Assembly (NCBI GenBank): GCA_002150995.1
Contig: MDHJ01000001.1
Span: 186,001 to 250,000 of the forward strand
DNA length: 64,000 nucleotides
Source of the DNA: Clavibacter michiganensis
Lineage (GTDB): Bacteria; Actinomycetota; Actinomycetes; Actinomycetales; Microbacteriaceae
Direction of reading: 5' to 3'
The notes below the pieces were generated by a model. That model was not told the origin of the DNA, did no database searches, and saw only the letters and a list, made by a program, of their open reading frames with translations. Shown one piece after another: positions 33,098 to 43,754 of the stretch (within the stretch, counting starts at the first letter, position 1; every line of letters begins with the position of its first letter). The position numbers were made by a program, and so were the translations under genes.

Positions 33098-33175
33098 CCG
33101 TCGCGACGGCCCGCCGTCGCGACCCGCCCCCGGACGACCCGACCCACCCGCCCCACCACTCCCCGAGAGGACCGC

Positions 33176-34408
33176 GTGCGCTCCCGCATCCCCACCATCC
33201 CCCTGCTGGCCGGCCTGGCGCTCGCCCTGACGGCGTGCTCCGCCGGGACCCCGGCCGGACCCGCCGACGAGCCGGCCGCGGAGGCGACTCCCGAGGGGCA
33301 CGGCGCCGTCGCGGGCGCCGCGGAGCTGGCCGAGCCGCGCCTCGGCCTCACCAGCATCGGCCCGACCGGCGCCGTCACGCACCTCGACCTCCTCGACGGA
33401 TCCGTCGCCGAGCTCGGCCGGATCGGCGCCCCCAGCGCGATGGACACCGACGGCCGGTACCTCCTCGCGCAGACGGACGCCGGCGTCGAGATCGTCGACA
33501 GCGGCGTGTGGACCTGGGACCACGTCGACCACTTCCACTACTACCGCGCGGACCCCCGCCTCCTCGGCACCGTCGAGGGCGAGGGCACCGCCGTCATCGC
33601 CACGACCAACCTGTCCACCACGGGCGGCACGGGCCTCCACTTCGCCGGCTCGGGCGAGGCCGTCCTGCTCGACACCGCGGCGCTCTCCGAGGGGCGGATC
33701 GAGGAGTCGTTCCGCCTCGCCGGCGAGCCCGGCCCCGGGATGGTCGTGCCGGTCGGGTCCCTGGCGCTCGTCACCGAGGGCCGGGGCGCGGACGCGACGG
33801 TGGTCGGCCGCACCCGGGACGGCGCGCGCACGGGGCTCGTCGAGCCGTGCCCGGATCCCGCCGGCACCGTCACCACGCGCGTCGGCGCCGTCATCGGCTG
33901 CGGCGACGGCGCGCTGCTCGCGAGCGTCGACGGCGAGGAGCTGGCCGTCGAGCGGATCCCGTACCCCGAGGGCGCGACGGCCCCCGCCGCCACCTCCTTC
34001 GACAACCGCGAGGGCCGTCCGACGGTCGCGGGCCTCGCCGGGGACCAGGGCATCTGGGTGCTCGACACCCGCGCGCGCTCGTGGGCGCTCCTGCCCGCAC
34101 CCGCTCCGCTCGTGCACGTCACCGCCGTCGACGACGCGGACGACCGCCTCCTCGCCCTCACCCGGGACGGTCGCGTGCTCGTCCTCTCCGGCGCGGACGG
34201 CGCGGTCGTCGCGGACACGGGCCCCCTCGTGGCCGACTCGCTCGCGGCCGGGCGGACGCCGACCCTCGTGGCCGACCAGCAGCGCGCGTACCTGTCGGGC
34301 CCCGTCGAGCGCCGGCTGCACGAGATCGACTTCGCGGACGACGCGCGCGTCTCGCGCACCTTCGACACCGCGGCCGAGCCGGCCTTCACCGCGGAGACGG
34401 GCCGATGA
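33176..34408 (+). CDS. aztD: AztD-like periplasmic/lipoprotein zinc chaperone, copy 1
   Basis: 410 aa lipoprotein (lipobox ALTAC, Cys21) with a beta-propeller-type repeat pattern through the mature chain. A His cluster (WDHVDHFHYYR) fits metal binding, as in AztD, which hands zinc to AztC. Two Cys further on (EPCPDP, VIGCGDG) could form a disulfide or ligand pair. GTG 33176 follows GAGAGGACC. Its stop overlaps the start of the AztC-type gene (ATGA). The extra upstream copy relative to 35402-36613 is notable. Confidence 0.8.
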   Translation: MRSRIPTIPLLAGLALALTACSAGTPAGPADEPAAEATPEGHGAVAGAAELAEPRLGLTSIGPTGAVTHLDLLDGSVAELGRIGAPSAMDTDGRYLLAQTDAGVEIVDSGVWTWDHVDHFHYYRADPRLLGTVEGEGTAVIATTNLSTTGGTGLHFAGSGEAVLLDTAALSEGRIEESFRLAGEPGPGMVVPVGSLALVTEGRGADATVVGRTRDGARTGLVEPCPDPAGTVTTRVGAVIGCGDGALLASVDGEELAVERIPYPEGATAPAATSFDNREGRPTVAGLAGDQGIWVLDTRARSWALLPAPAPLVHVTAVDDADDRLLALTRDGRVLVLSGADGAVVADTGPLVADSLAAGRTPTLVADQQRAYLSGPVERRLHEIDFADDARVSRTFDTAAEPAFTAETGR

Positions 34409-35367
34409 GCGCGGGCCGTCCCCGGCGGCGCCGCCTGCCCGCGGCGCTCGCGGGCACCGCCACGACCGCCGGCGCCCGCGCGCTGACCCTCGCGCTGGCC
34501 CTCGCCCTCACGGGCTGCGCGGTCGCGGGCGACGAGCGGCCGACCGTGCACGTCTCGACCAACATCCTCGGCGACGTCGTCGAGGAGCTCGTGGGCGACG
34601 AGGCGGAGGTCGTGACGCTGATGGAGCCGGACGCGGATCCGCACTCGTTCGAGATCTCCGCGCAGGAGGCCGCGCGCCTCCGCGCCGCCGACCTCGTCGT
34701 CTCCAACGGCCTCGGCCTCGAGGAGGGGCTGCAGCAGCACCTCGACGCGGCGGCGGACGCCGACGTGCCGGCCTTCGTCGCCGGCGACGCCATCGAGGTC
34801 CTCGCCTATGCCGAGGGCGACGCGGAGGGGATGCCCGACTCCCACTTCTGGACCGACCCCGCCCGCATGGTCGACGTCGTCGACGCGCTGGAGCCCGTGC
34901 TCGCGCGCATCGACGGGGTCGATCCGGCTGCCGTCGCCGCCCGGACCGCCGCGTACCGCGCGGAGCTCGAGGCTCTCGACGCGGAGATGACCGCGGCGTT
35001 CGCCGCCATCCCCGCCGAGCGCCGCGCGCTCGTCACCAACCACCACGTCTTCGGATACCTCGCCGACCGGTTCGGCTTCGACGTCGTCGGCGCCGTCATC
35101 CCCGGCGGCACCACCCTCGCCGCGCCCTCCGCCAGCGACCTCGCCGACCTCGTGTCGGCCGTCGAGGAGACCGGCGTCCCCACGATCTTCGCGGAGTCCT
35201 CGCAGCCCGACCGCCTCGTCCAGGCGCTGGCGAGCGAGGCCGACATCCGCGTGGAGGTGGTCGAGCTGTTCACGGAGTCCCTCACGGGCCCCGAGGGCGG
35301 CGCTCCCGACTACCTCGCCATGATGCGCGTCAACACGCAGCGCATCGCCACCGGGCTCTCCCCCTGA
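34405..35367 (+). CDS. aztC: Zinc ABC transporter substrate-binding lipoprotein
   Basis: 320 aa. A long basic N-terminus and hydrophobic stretch end in lipobox LALTGC (Cys38). Cluster A-I metal-binding protein features: VHVSTNILGDVVEELVGD, metal His in EPDADPHSFEIS, SHFWTDP, and the third His in LVTNHHVFGYLADRFG; the acidic ligand is near FAESSQPDRL. It lacks the long His-rich loop of ZnuA, as AztC proteins do. Translationally coupled to the preceding AztD-like gene. Confidence 0.9.
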   Translation: MSAGRPRRRRLPAALAGTATTAGARALTLALALALTGCAVAGDERPTVHVSTNILGDVVEELVGDEAEVVTLMEPDADPHSFEISAQEAARLRAADLVVSNGLGLEEGLQQHLDAAADADVPAFVAGDAIEVLAYAEGDAEGMPDSHFWTDPARMVDVVDALEPVLARIDGVDPAAVAARTAAYRAELEALDAEMTAAFAAIPAERRALVTNHHVFGYLADRFGFDVVGAVIPGGTTLAAPSASDLADLVSAVEETGVPTIFAESSQPDRLVQALASEADIRVEVVELFTESLTGPEGGAPDYLAMMRVNTQRIATGLSP

Positions 35368-35401
35368 GCGCCCGCGCCCACCCCACACAGGAGGAACCAC
35401 C

Positions 35402-36613
35402 ATGCGCACCCCCCGACTCCGACGGACCGGCATCGCCGCCGTCGCCCTGGGCCTCGCCGCGACGCTCGCGGCCTGCTCCACCCCGGCACCGGAGGGCTCC
35501 GCGTCCTCCGAGACGCCGGCCGGATCCGGCGAGGCAGCCGGATCCCGCGTCGCCGTCTCGTACGAGGGCGGCATCCTCGTCCTCGACGGCACGACCCTCG
35601 AGACCGTCGCCGACCTCGACTCCGAGGAGTTCACCCGCCTCAACCCCGCGGGCGACGGCCGGCACGTCATGGTCACGATGAGCGAGGGCTTCCAGGTGCT
35701 CGACACCGCGGCCGGCAGCGCCGACGAGGCCGAGCTGACCGACACCGTCTTCGAGGCCGACACCCCCGGCCACGTCGTCCGCCACGCGGGCAGGACGATC
35801 CTCTACGCCGACGGCACGAGCGACACGACGGTCTTCGACACGGCCGCGCTCGCCTCCTCCGACGGCCTGCCGGAGACGGAGACCATCGAGGGCGTCGAGG
35901 CGCACCACGGCGTCTCGATCGTGCTCGAGGACGGCACCTTCCTCACGACCGTCGGCAACGCGGACGGCCGGGACGGCGTCGAGGCGCGGGACGCGTCGGG
36001 CGCGGTCCTCGCGCAGACGGACCAGTGCCCCGGCGTGCACGGCGAGGGGACCGCGGCCGGCGAGGCCGTCGTCTTCGGCTGCGAGGACGGCGCGATCCTC
36101 TACGCGGACGGCGCCTTCACGAAGCTCGCGGCGCCCGACCAGCCGTACGGCCGCATGGGCAACGCGTACGTCAGCGAGACCAGCCCCGTCGTCGTCGGCG
36201 ACTACAAGGACGACCCGGATCTCGAGGGCTACCTGCTCTCCGCCGTCACGCTGATCGACACCGAGGCGAGGACCCTCCGCGTGGTCGACCTGCCCGAGGG
36301 CGTCGGCTACACGTTCCGCGACGTCGCGCGCGGACCGGACGACCTGGCGTACATCATCGGCTCCGACGGCGCGATCCACGTGCTCGACCCCGAGACCGGC
36401 GAGCTGACCGGCTCGTTCCCCGTGATCGACGCGTGGGAGAGCCCGGTCGAGTGGCAGGACCCGCACCCCGCGATCGTCGTGGCGGGCGGCGTCGGCTACG
36501 TCACCGAGCCGGCCACGCAGGAGATCCACGCGGTCGACCTCGCCACCGGCGCCGTGCTGTCGAGCGCTGCGCTCGAGGTCACGCCGAACGAGATGGCGAT
36601 CGCCGCGGGCTGA
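35402..36613 (+). CDS. aztD: AztD-like zinc chaperone, copy 2
   Basis: 403 aa, lipobox LAAC (Cys25), then a seven-bladed-propeller-like chain with repeats such as SYEGGILVLDGTTLETVADLDSEEFTRLNP in order, GVEAHHGVSIVLEDGTFL with a His pair, and DQCPGVHGEG / FGCEDG cysteines. It is closer to the described AztD length and layout than copy 1 and follows aztC by 34 nt with AGGAGG upstream. It probably loads zinc onto AztC. Followed by a strong terminator that closes the operon. Confidence 0.82.
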   Translation: MRTPRLRRTGIAAVALGLAATLAACSTPAPEGSASSETPAGSGEAAGSRVAVSYEGGILVLDGTTLETVADLDSEEFTRLNPAGDGRHVMVTMSEGFQVLDTAAGSADEAELTDTVFEADTPGHVVRHAGRTILYADGTSDTTVFDTAALASSDGLPETETIEGVEAHHGVSIVLEDGTFLTTVGNADGRDGVEARDASGAVLAQTDQCPGVHGEGTAAGEAVVFGCEDGAILYADGAFTKLAAPDQPYGRMGNAYVSETSPVVVGDYKDDPDLEGYLLSAVTLIDTEARTLRVVDLPEGVGYTFRDVARGPDDLAYIIGSDGAIHVLDPETGELTGSFPVIDAWESPVEWQDPHPAIVVAGGVGYVTEPATQEIHAVDLATGAVLSSAALEVTPNEMAIAAG

Positions 36614-36625
36614 TCCGCCGACGAG

Positions 36626-36658
36626 GGAGGGCGCGGGGCGGATCGCTCCGCGCCCTCC
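36626..36658 (+). terminator. Terminator of azt operon
   Basis: GGAGGGCGCGG pairs with CCGCGCCCTCC, an 11-bp stem with an 11-nt loop. Confidence 0.7.
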
Positions 36659-36745
36659 GTGCGTCGGTCGTCGTCCCCGCCCGGCGAGCAGGTGCGTATC
36701 CTTGCCGATCCCGCAAGGAGCCGTGCGCCACGCGCTTCCCTCCCG

Positions 36746-36751
36746 CAGGCT
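36746..36751 (+). promoter_or_regulatory. -10 of flavoprotein gene (leaderless)
   Basis: CAGGCT, 6 nt, ATG 36758. This fixes the start just before the 15-bp repeats. Confidence 0.5.
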
Positions 36752-36757
36752 CGGTGC

Positions 36758-37819
36758 ATGGACATCGGACAGCAGGACATCGCGCAGCAGCACATCGCAC
36801 AGCAGGACATCGCGCAGCAGCACATCGCGCAGCAGGACATCGTCGGCATCGAGTGGGACGCGGTCGTCGTCGGCGGGGGCGTCGCGGGTTCGAGCGCCGC
36901 GCTCATGCTCGCCCGGGCCCGCCGGAGCGTGCTCGTCGTCGACGCGGGTCAGCCGCGCAACGCCGTCGCCGCGCACATGCACGGCGTGCTCGGTCACGAC
37001 GGCAAGCCGCCGCGCGAGCTCGTCGCCGACGGGCGCCGGGAGATCGAGGGCTACGGCGGCGTCGTGGTCGACGGGCGGGTGCAGGGCGTCGACGCCCTCG
37101 AGGATCCGGCCGGGCCGCGCTTCCGCGTGACGCTCGACGGCGGCGCCGAGGTGCGGGCCCGCCGCGTGGTCCTCGCGACCGGCCTCGCCGACGTGCTCCC
37201 GGAGGTCCCCGGCCTCGCCGCGCACTGGGGCGCGGGCGTCGTCGTCTGCCCGTACTGCGACGGCTACGAGGTGCGCGACCGCCGCATCGGCGTGCTCGCC
37301 ACGGGGCCCGGGAGCCTCCACCACGTGCAGATGCTCCGCCAGTGGTCGGCCGACATCACGTTCCTCGTCGCGGGCGGCACGGCGTCCGGCGAGCCGCTCG
37401 GGATCGACGCGGCGACGCGTGCGGGGCTCGACGCCCGCGGGATCCGCATCGAGGAGGAGGCCGTCACCCGCGTGCTCGGGGAGCGGGGCGCGCTCGAGGG
37501 CGTGGAGCTCGCCGACGGCCGGGTCCTCGCGCTCGACTCGCTCTTCGCCATGCCCGGGGCGGCCCCGCGGGACGGCTTCGCCCGCGCCCTCGGCGCCGCG
37601 ACCGAGGAGACCCCCTGGGGTCCGTTCGTCACGGCGGATCCGATGGGCCGGACGAGCGTGCCCGGCCTCCTCATCGCGGGCAACGCGTCGAGCGGATCCG
37701 CCAACGTGCCCGTCGCCATGGCCGCAGGAACCATGGCGGGTGCGATGGCGAACGCGGACATGGTCACGGAGGACGTCGCGATCGCCGTCGCGGCGGCGGC
37801 CGCGCCCGCCGGCCGGTAG
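36758..37819 (+). CDS. Thioredoxin-reductase-like FAD oxidoreductase with repeat N-terminus
   Basis: 353 aa. The FAD motif VVVGGGVAGSSAALML lies after about 30 extra residues. The redox pair Cys164-Pro-Tyr-Cys167 is in VVCPYCDGYE, as in TrxR-like proteins, and the C-terminal FAD contact is in SVPGLLIAGNASSGSANVPVAMAAG. The NADPH-binding GxGxxA is weak (VLATGPGSLHH), so the electron donor may differ. The N-terminus is a pentapeptide repeat, (D/H)I(A/G)QQ five times, encoded by a 15-bp DNA repeat. Such proteins are often annotated as NAD(P)/FAD oxidoreductases acting on small disulfides. Confidence 0.88.
   Translation: MDIGQQDIAQQHIAQQDIAQQHIAQQDIVGIEWDAVVVGGGVAGSSAALMLARARRSVLVVDAGQPRNAVAAHMHGVLGHDGKPPRELVADGRREIEGYGGVVVDGRVQGVDALEDPAGPRFRVTLDGGAEVRARRVVLATGLADVLPEVPGLAAHWGAGVVVCPYCDGYEVRDRRIGVLATGPGSLHHVQMLRQWSADITFLVAGGTASGEPLGIDAATRAGLDARGIRIEEEAVTRVLGERGALEGVELADGRVLALDSLFAMPGAAPRDGFARALGAATEETPWGPFVTADPMGRTSVPGLLIAGNASSGSANVPVAMAAGTMAGAMANADMVTEDVAIAVAAAAAPAGR
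36761..36835 (+). repeat. Five 15-bp in-frame tandem repeats
   Basis: Units begin at 36761, 36776, 36791, 36806 and 36821, of the form (G/C)ACATCG(C/G)(G/A)CAGCAG; a partial sixth follows. They encode DIGQQ/DIAQQ/HIAQQ at the protein N-terminus. The length is a multiple of three, so copy changes would keep frame. Confidence 0.9.
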
Positions 37820-37843
37820 CGGTCGGCGCCGTCCCGGCGTAAA

Positions 37844-37864
37844 CTTGAGCCCTTAGGACTCAAG
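37844..37864. promoter_or_regulatory. HAIR element (HspR-binding site)
   Basis: CTTGAGC-N7-ACTCAAG, one mismatch from the HAIR consensus CTTGAGT-N7-ACTCAAG. It is 20 nt before the clpB-type start, as at HspR-controlled clpB/dnaK genes in Streptomyces and mycobacteria. Confidence 0.85.
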
Positions 37865-37884
37865 TACGTGGAGGAAGGAACGCA

Positions 37885-40074
<2,190 letters not shown>

Positions 40075-40082
40075 CCGGGTGA

Positions 40083-40128
40083 TCCGGCCCGTCGCGCGAC
40101 CCTCATCAGTGTCGCGCGGCGGGCCGGA
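40083..40128. terminator. Bidirectional terminator, 18-bp stem with one G-T pair
   Basis: TCCGGCCCGTCGCGCGAC, loop CCTCATCAGT, then 40111-40128. It separates the convergent clpB and ABC-ATPase genes; the ATPase stop codon (40106-40108) lies in the loop and one arm is its coding end. Confidence 0.75.
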
Positions 40129-40750
40129 CCCGTCCGCCCGAGATCTCCAGCACCTCGTCGCTCAGCGCGTCGATGTGCTCGCGCTCGTGGCTGGTGAACA
40201 GGATCGTCGTGCCGATCCCCTGCTGCCGGCGCAGCTCGGCCGTGAGGCGCGCGACGCTCTCCGCGTCGAGGGCGTTGAACGGCTCGTCGAGCAGCAGCAC
40301 CTCCGGTCGTTCCATGAGCGCCTGGCAGAGCGACAGCTTCTGCTTCATCCCGAGCGAGTAGCTGCGGACCCGCGTGCGGGAATCCGGATCCAGCCCCATC
40401 CTGCGCATCGACTCCCGCACCTCGTCCACGGTGATCCGCTTCCGGATGGCCGCGAGCTCGGTCAGGTTCTGCAGGCCCGTGCGGTGCGCCAGGTAGGCCG
40501 GCCCGTCGATGATCGCGCCGAACCGGTCGGGGAACGTGCGCCCGGGGGAGAGGAGCGCCGGGTCGATGTCGACGACGCCCGCGTCGGGACGCAGGAAGCC
40601 GAGGATGATCTTGAACAGCACGGACTTGCCGCAGCCGTTGGGCCCGACGAGTCCGTAGGTGCGGCCGCGCTCCAGGGCGAGGTCGACGCCCTGGAACAGG
40701 GCGTTCCCGCGGAAGCCCTTCGTGACGCCGGTGAGGGTGATGATCGGCAT
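40106..40750 (-). CDS. ABC transporter ATP-binding protein (export type)
   Basis: 214 aa. Walker A GPNGCGKS, Walker B VLLLDEPFNALD, switch His in FTSHERE. The signature YSLGMKQKL is the variant found in ABC-2 export ATPases for peptides, bacteriocins and immunity. Start ATG 40750 follows AAGGAGC. It closes a minus-strand cassette of three dissimilar membrane proteins and a secreted protein (43507 to 40106), for which it is the only energy source. Confidence 0.9.
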   Translation of the reverse strand: MPIITLTGVTKGFRGNALFQGVDLALERGRTYGLVGPNGCGKSVLFKIILGFLRPDAGVVDIDPALLSPGRTFPDRFGAIIDGPAYLAHRTGLQNLTELAAIRKRITVDEVRESMRRMGLDPDSRTRVRSYSLGMKQKLSLCQALMERPEVLLLDEPFNALDAESVARLTAELRRQQGIGTTILFTSHEREHIDALSDEVLEISGGRVRPAARH

Positions 40751-40771
40751 GGTGCTCCTTGTCGTTCGGGA

Positions 40772-41475
40772 TCAGGCGGGGCGGGTGCGCTGCACGAGCG
40801 CGGAGAGGGCGAGGCCGAGGATGGCGACCCAGAGGCCGAGCGTGGCCGTGGCGTCGCCGACCTCCGACCATCCGCCGCATGTCACGGCGAGGTCGGCGAG
40901 CTGGAGGGGCAGCCACGTCCGCGTCTCGAGCTGGAGGGCGCCGCCGCCGACGATCACGCCGACGGTGAGGAGCCCGGCGGCGGACCCTCGCGCGAGCCAG
41001 GTGACGATGAGGACGAGGGCCGAGTAGACCCGAGCTGGAGCAGGCCGCCGACGAGGTACTGTCCGGCGAGGAGACCGAGTCGTCCGGGGGCGGGGAGCAC
41101 GGGCCCGGATGCGGTGAGGACGGCGATCCCGAGCCCGAGCGCGGCGACGACGGCGAGGTACAGGACGGCCGCGACCGCGTGGCGCGCCGTGCGCGCCGCC
41201 GCCCACCGCGTGGCCGAGCCGTGCCGTAGGAGCCGCTGCAGGAGCATGCCGCGGGCCTCGTGGGACTCCCGCAGCTGCAGCACGAACGCGAAGCCGCCGT
41301 ACACGGCGAGTCCGCTGAGCAGGTGGAGGACCGTCCCGTCGCCGCAGAGCGCGGAGGCGAGACGGTCGACGGCGGTCGGCGGAGCCCCGTCGCCGAGGAG
41401 CGGATCCGCGGGCATCGCCAGGAGCCCGGCGAGGCATGCGCCCACCACGGCGACGAGCACGATCCACGCCCTCAC
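40772..41475 (-). CDS. ABC-2-type membrane protein C of the cassette, single-base frameshift
   Basis: 234 aa after repair, with six hydrophobic stretches. As written the first frame ends in nonsense after LAGQYLVGGLLQLG; one more C at the run 41029-41031 joins it to VYSALVLIVTWLARGSAAGLL in the next frame, ending ALSALVQRTRPA at 40772. GTG 41475 overlaps the stop of the preceding gene (GTGA). No family recognised beyond general ABC-2 permease style. It is 21 nt before the ATPase gene. Confidence 0.75.
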
Positions 41476-42248
41476 CCGCTGTGCCGTCCGAGGAGGGCGG
41501 GACGCGAGCGATGCGCGCGGTCCTTCGCCCGGACGGCGAGGAGCAGCGCCGCGCACGCGGCGGTGACGGCCGCCCAGCTGACGGCCGCGGCGCCGGGATC
41601 GGCCGCGACGGTCTGCGCGGTCGTGAGGTGGCTGAGGTTCAGGGGCGAGCCGGCGTCGATCAGCCCGGCCGCGGAGAGCAGCGCGAGCATGCCGACGGAC
41701 ACGGCGAAGACGACGTCGAGCCCTCGGCCGGGGCCGATGAGGTGGAGGGCGAGCGCGGAGATCTGGGTCGCCATCAGGAGGGCGAGCGCGAGCATGACGG
41801 TGCCGACGATCAGCGCCAGCCACGGCCAGCCCGGCCGCTGCTGGGCGGCGCTGTAGCCCTCGATGCCGTGGGTGCCGTCGTCGGCGACGGGGAGCCCGAG
41901 CGCGGTGACGTACATGGCCACGAGGAGGAGCGGCAGGATCGTGAGCGCCCAGGTCATGCCGTCGCGGCACGCGGCGAGGAGAGCCCGGACGTAGGTGCCG
42001 TGGCGGATGAGACGGTCGGGCCGGGCGTCGGCAGGCGACCGGACCACGAGCGCGACGAGCCACGCGAGCAGGACGACGTTCGCGAGGAACCGCGTGTCCG
42101 TCACGTCGTCGAGGATCAGCTTCGTCTGGGTGAGGCGCACGCCGGTCGGTGAGGCCTCGTCGAACGCGCGGGTGTATGCGCCGGACGCGACGGCGAAGCC
42201 GGCCAGGACCAGCGCCGGGACGCTCGTGATCCGGTCGGCGGGGCTCAC
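41472..42248 (-). CDS. Polytopic membrane protein B of the ABC cassette
   Basis: 258 aa with about six helices; a soluble loop near residues 28-52 (TRAFDEASPTGVRLTQTKLILDD) and another at 110-135 (DDGTHGIEGYSAAQQRPG). GTG 42248 overlaps the stop of the preceding gene by 4 nt and its own stop overlaps the next start, so the three membrane genes are translationally coupled. No family recognised; probably one subunit of an export channel. Confidence 0.75.
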   Translation of the reverse strand: MSPADRITSVPALVLAGFAVASGAYTRAFDEASPTGVRLTQTKLILDDVTDTRFLANVVLLAWLVALVVRSPADARPDRLIRHGTYVRALLAACRDGMTWALTILPLLLVAMYVTALGLPVADDGTHGIEGYSAAQQRPGWPWLALIVGTVMLALALLMATQISALALHLIGPGRGLDVVFAVSVGMLALLSAAGLIDAGSPLNLSHLTTAQTVAADPGAAAVSWAAVTAACAALLLAVRAKDRAHRSRPALLGRHSG

Positions 42249-43042
42249 GAGAGGAGGCCGCTGGAGGGGAGGCGGCGGACGGTCACCACCGCGACCACCG
42301 CGACGACGGCCGCGAGGACGAGGTGGGGGAGCACGACCTGCGCATCGGTGTGGAACTCGAGGCCGAACGGCACCGTCGAGAAGTAGAGGGCGAGGTGGGG
42401 ATGCCCCAGGATCTCGACGAGGAGTGTCTCGCCGAAGACCGTGAGCATGGGGAGGGAGAGCGCCAGGTACCGGTTCCGGACGACCAGGCAGGCGGCGATC
42501 CCCATGGCGGCGTACACCGCCCCGCAGAAGCCGAACCAGCTCGAGTAGACGATGCCGAAGGGGAGGTCGCCGAAGGCGAGGATGGAGCCGAACGCCTCGT
42601 CGTGCTGCGCGCGATCCCCGGCCTGCTCCGGCGTGAGCAGGTAGCCCGCCGGGTCGATCCCCGGGTCGCCCAGCAGGGGCCACACGTGGAAGGACATCAC
42701 GTAGGCCACGAAGGAGTAGAGGAACGCGAGGGAGAAGCCGACCACGATCGCTGACCCGAAGCGCGCGCAGAGCAGGATCGGGACGTCGCAGCGGGTCCGC
42801 TGCACGCTGATGAAGCGATGGGCCAGGTCCGACGAGAAGCCCACGCAGGTGAGCAGCGTGATGGCCAGTGGCATCAGGATCAGCGAAGGCGAGAGCATCC
42901 CCGCCGCGAGCACGCCCACGTGGTCGCGGACTTGAGCATTCTGCATGCCGTGGATGACGGTGAGAGCTGCCAGGGCGGCTATCAGCGGGACGCTGGCGAC
43001 CTGTGCGGGTCGCATGGTGCGCCGGAGAGCCAGGGCGAACAT
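42245..43042 (-). CDS. Polytopic membrane protein A of the ABC cassette
   Basis: 265 aa with about six helices, a loop containing DPAGYLLTPEQAGDRAQHDEAFGS, and strongly hydrophobic ends. ATG 43042 has GGGAGGTGG upstream. The segment LAHRFISVQRTRCDVPILLCARFGSAIVVGFSLAFLYSFVAYVM resembles the first half of ABC-2 permeases that move peptides or lipids. No firm family. Slightly lower GC than flanking genes, as is the next gene upstream. Confidence 0.75.
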   Translation of the reverse strand: MFALALRRTMRPAQVASVPLIAALAALTVIHGMQNAQVRDHVGVLAAGMLSPSLILMPLAITLLTCVGFSSDLAHRFISVQRTRCDVPILLCARFGSAIVVGFSLAFLYSFVAYVMSFHVWPLLGDPGIDPAGYLLTPEQAGDRAQHDEAFGSILAFGDLPFGIVYSSWFGFCGAVYAAMGIAACLVVRNRYLALSLPMLTVFGETLLVEILGHPHLALYFSTVPFGLEFHTDAQVVLPHLVLAAVVAVVAVVTVRRLPSSGLLS

Positions 43043-43111
43043 GTCACACCACCTCCCGCGCGGCGGCACGCGCGCAGCTGCAACGCGTGCGGAGGCGAGC
43101 TCTGCAGGCGA

Positions 43112-43507
43112 TCAGTTGCTGGCCCAAGAGCCGATGGCCTGCACTCGGACGAGGTTGTACGGCGTGGCATGGAGTTGCAGACGGACGCTGGTCCCTGCTG
43201 AGTAGGGAGAGGAGGGGAAGGCGCCCTGTCGTTGTCCGATCTCCTTGAGCTCCATGGCGCATCGACCGGTCCCGCCATCGCAGATGCGCACGTTCATGCG
43301 ATGGTCCCCACCGATGGAACGGAACCTGACGAACGCCTGCCCCCCGGTGGACTGCTTGGTCTGAGGGTCAGAATTCCAGGCTTGCTGAAATCGCGGGGTG
43401 ATGGCAGTGAAGTCCTCGCTCGCGGTCCCGGCGTAGGCGGCGCCGCCCGACCCGACGAGGAGGCTGAGGAGTGCGGCGGTCGAGAGGGTCTTCGTGGTGA
43501 GGCGCAT
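43112..43507 (-). CDS. Small secreted protein of the ABC cassette
   Basis: 131 aa from ATG 43507. Sec signal peptide MRLTTKTLSTAALLSLLVG with cleavage near AAYAG, leaving about 105 mature residues. The mature part is beta-rich with two Cys in close spacing (RICDGGTGRCAM), a likely disulfide, and a patterned C-terminus (SAGTSVRLQLHATPYNLV then RVQAIGSW). It is 69 nt ahead of the membrane genes. Size and context recall secreted bacteriocin-like substrates or accessory proteins of ABC export/immunity operons, but it has no motif of the lactococcin-972 group. Function unknown. Confidence 0.7.
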   Translation of the reverse strand: MRLTTKTLSTAALLSLLVGSGGAAYAGTASEDFTAITPRFQQAWNSDPQTKQSTGGQAFVRFRSIGGDHRMNVRICDGGTGRCAMELKEIGQRQGAFPSSPYSAGTSVRLQLHATPYNLVRVQAIGSWASN

Positions 43508-43754
43508 GGGATCCGTTCCTACGATGTGGTGCACGAGGCGGTTCATGGCGGCCACGAGGTCATCGGCAGCGTCTTCGCGTGCGCGGATCATGGGGCGAGT
43601 CGGTGGCGAGGGGGCCTCGGGTCCGTCACCGGGGCGTCAGGAGCGGCGGCGAGACCGAGGGTAGGCGGGAGGGCGGCGGGCGCCTGCCGTTCCTCCACAG
43701 GCCTGGATCGTGCGGCAGCGGGCCGCTGCTCGCGTCAGCGGCCCGCGCTTCGGG

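Noticed and set aside
33098..33109. Palindrome CCGTCGCGACGG between aztB and the first aztD-like gene
   Set aside because: Pure GC palindromes of this length are expected by chance at this composition, and it does not resemble the Zur boxes.
43112..43507. Lactococcin-972-type bacteriocin
   Set aside because: The secreted protein lacks that family's motifs, and the membrane genes do not match its single large partner protein.
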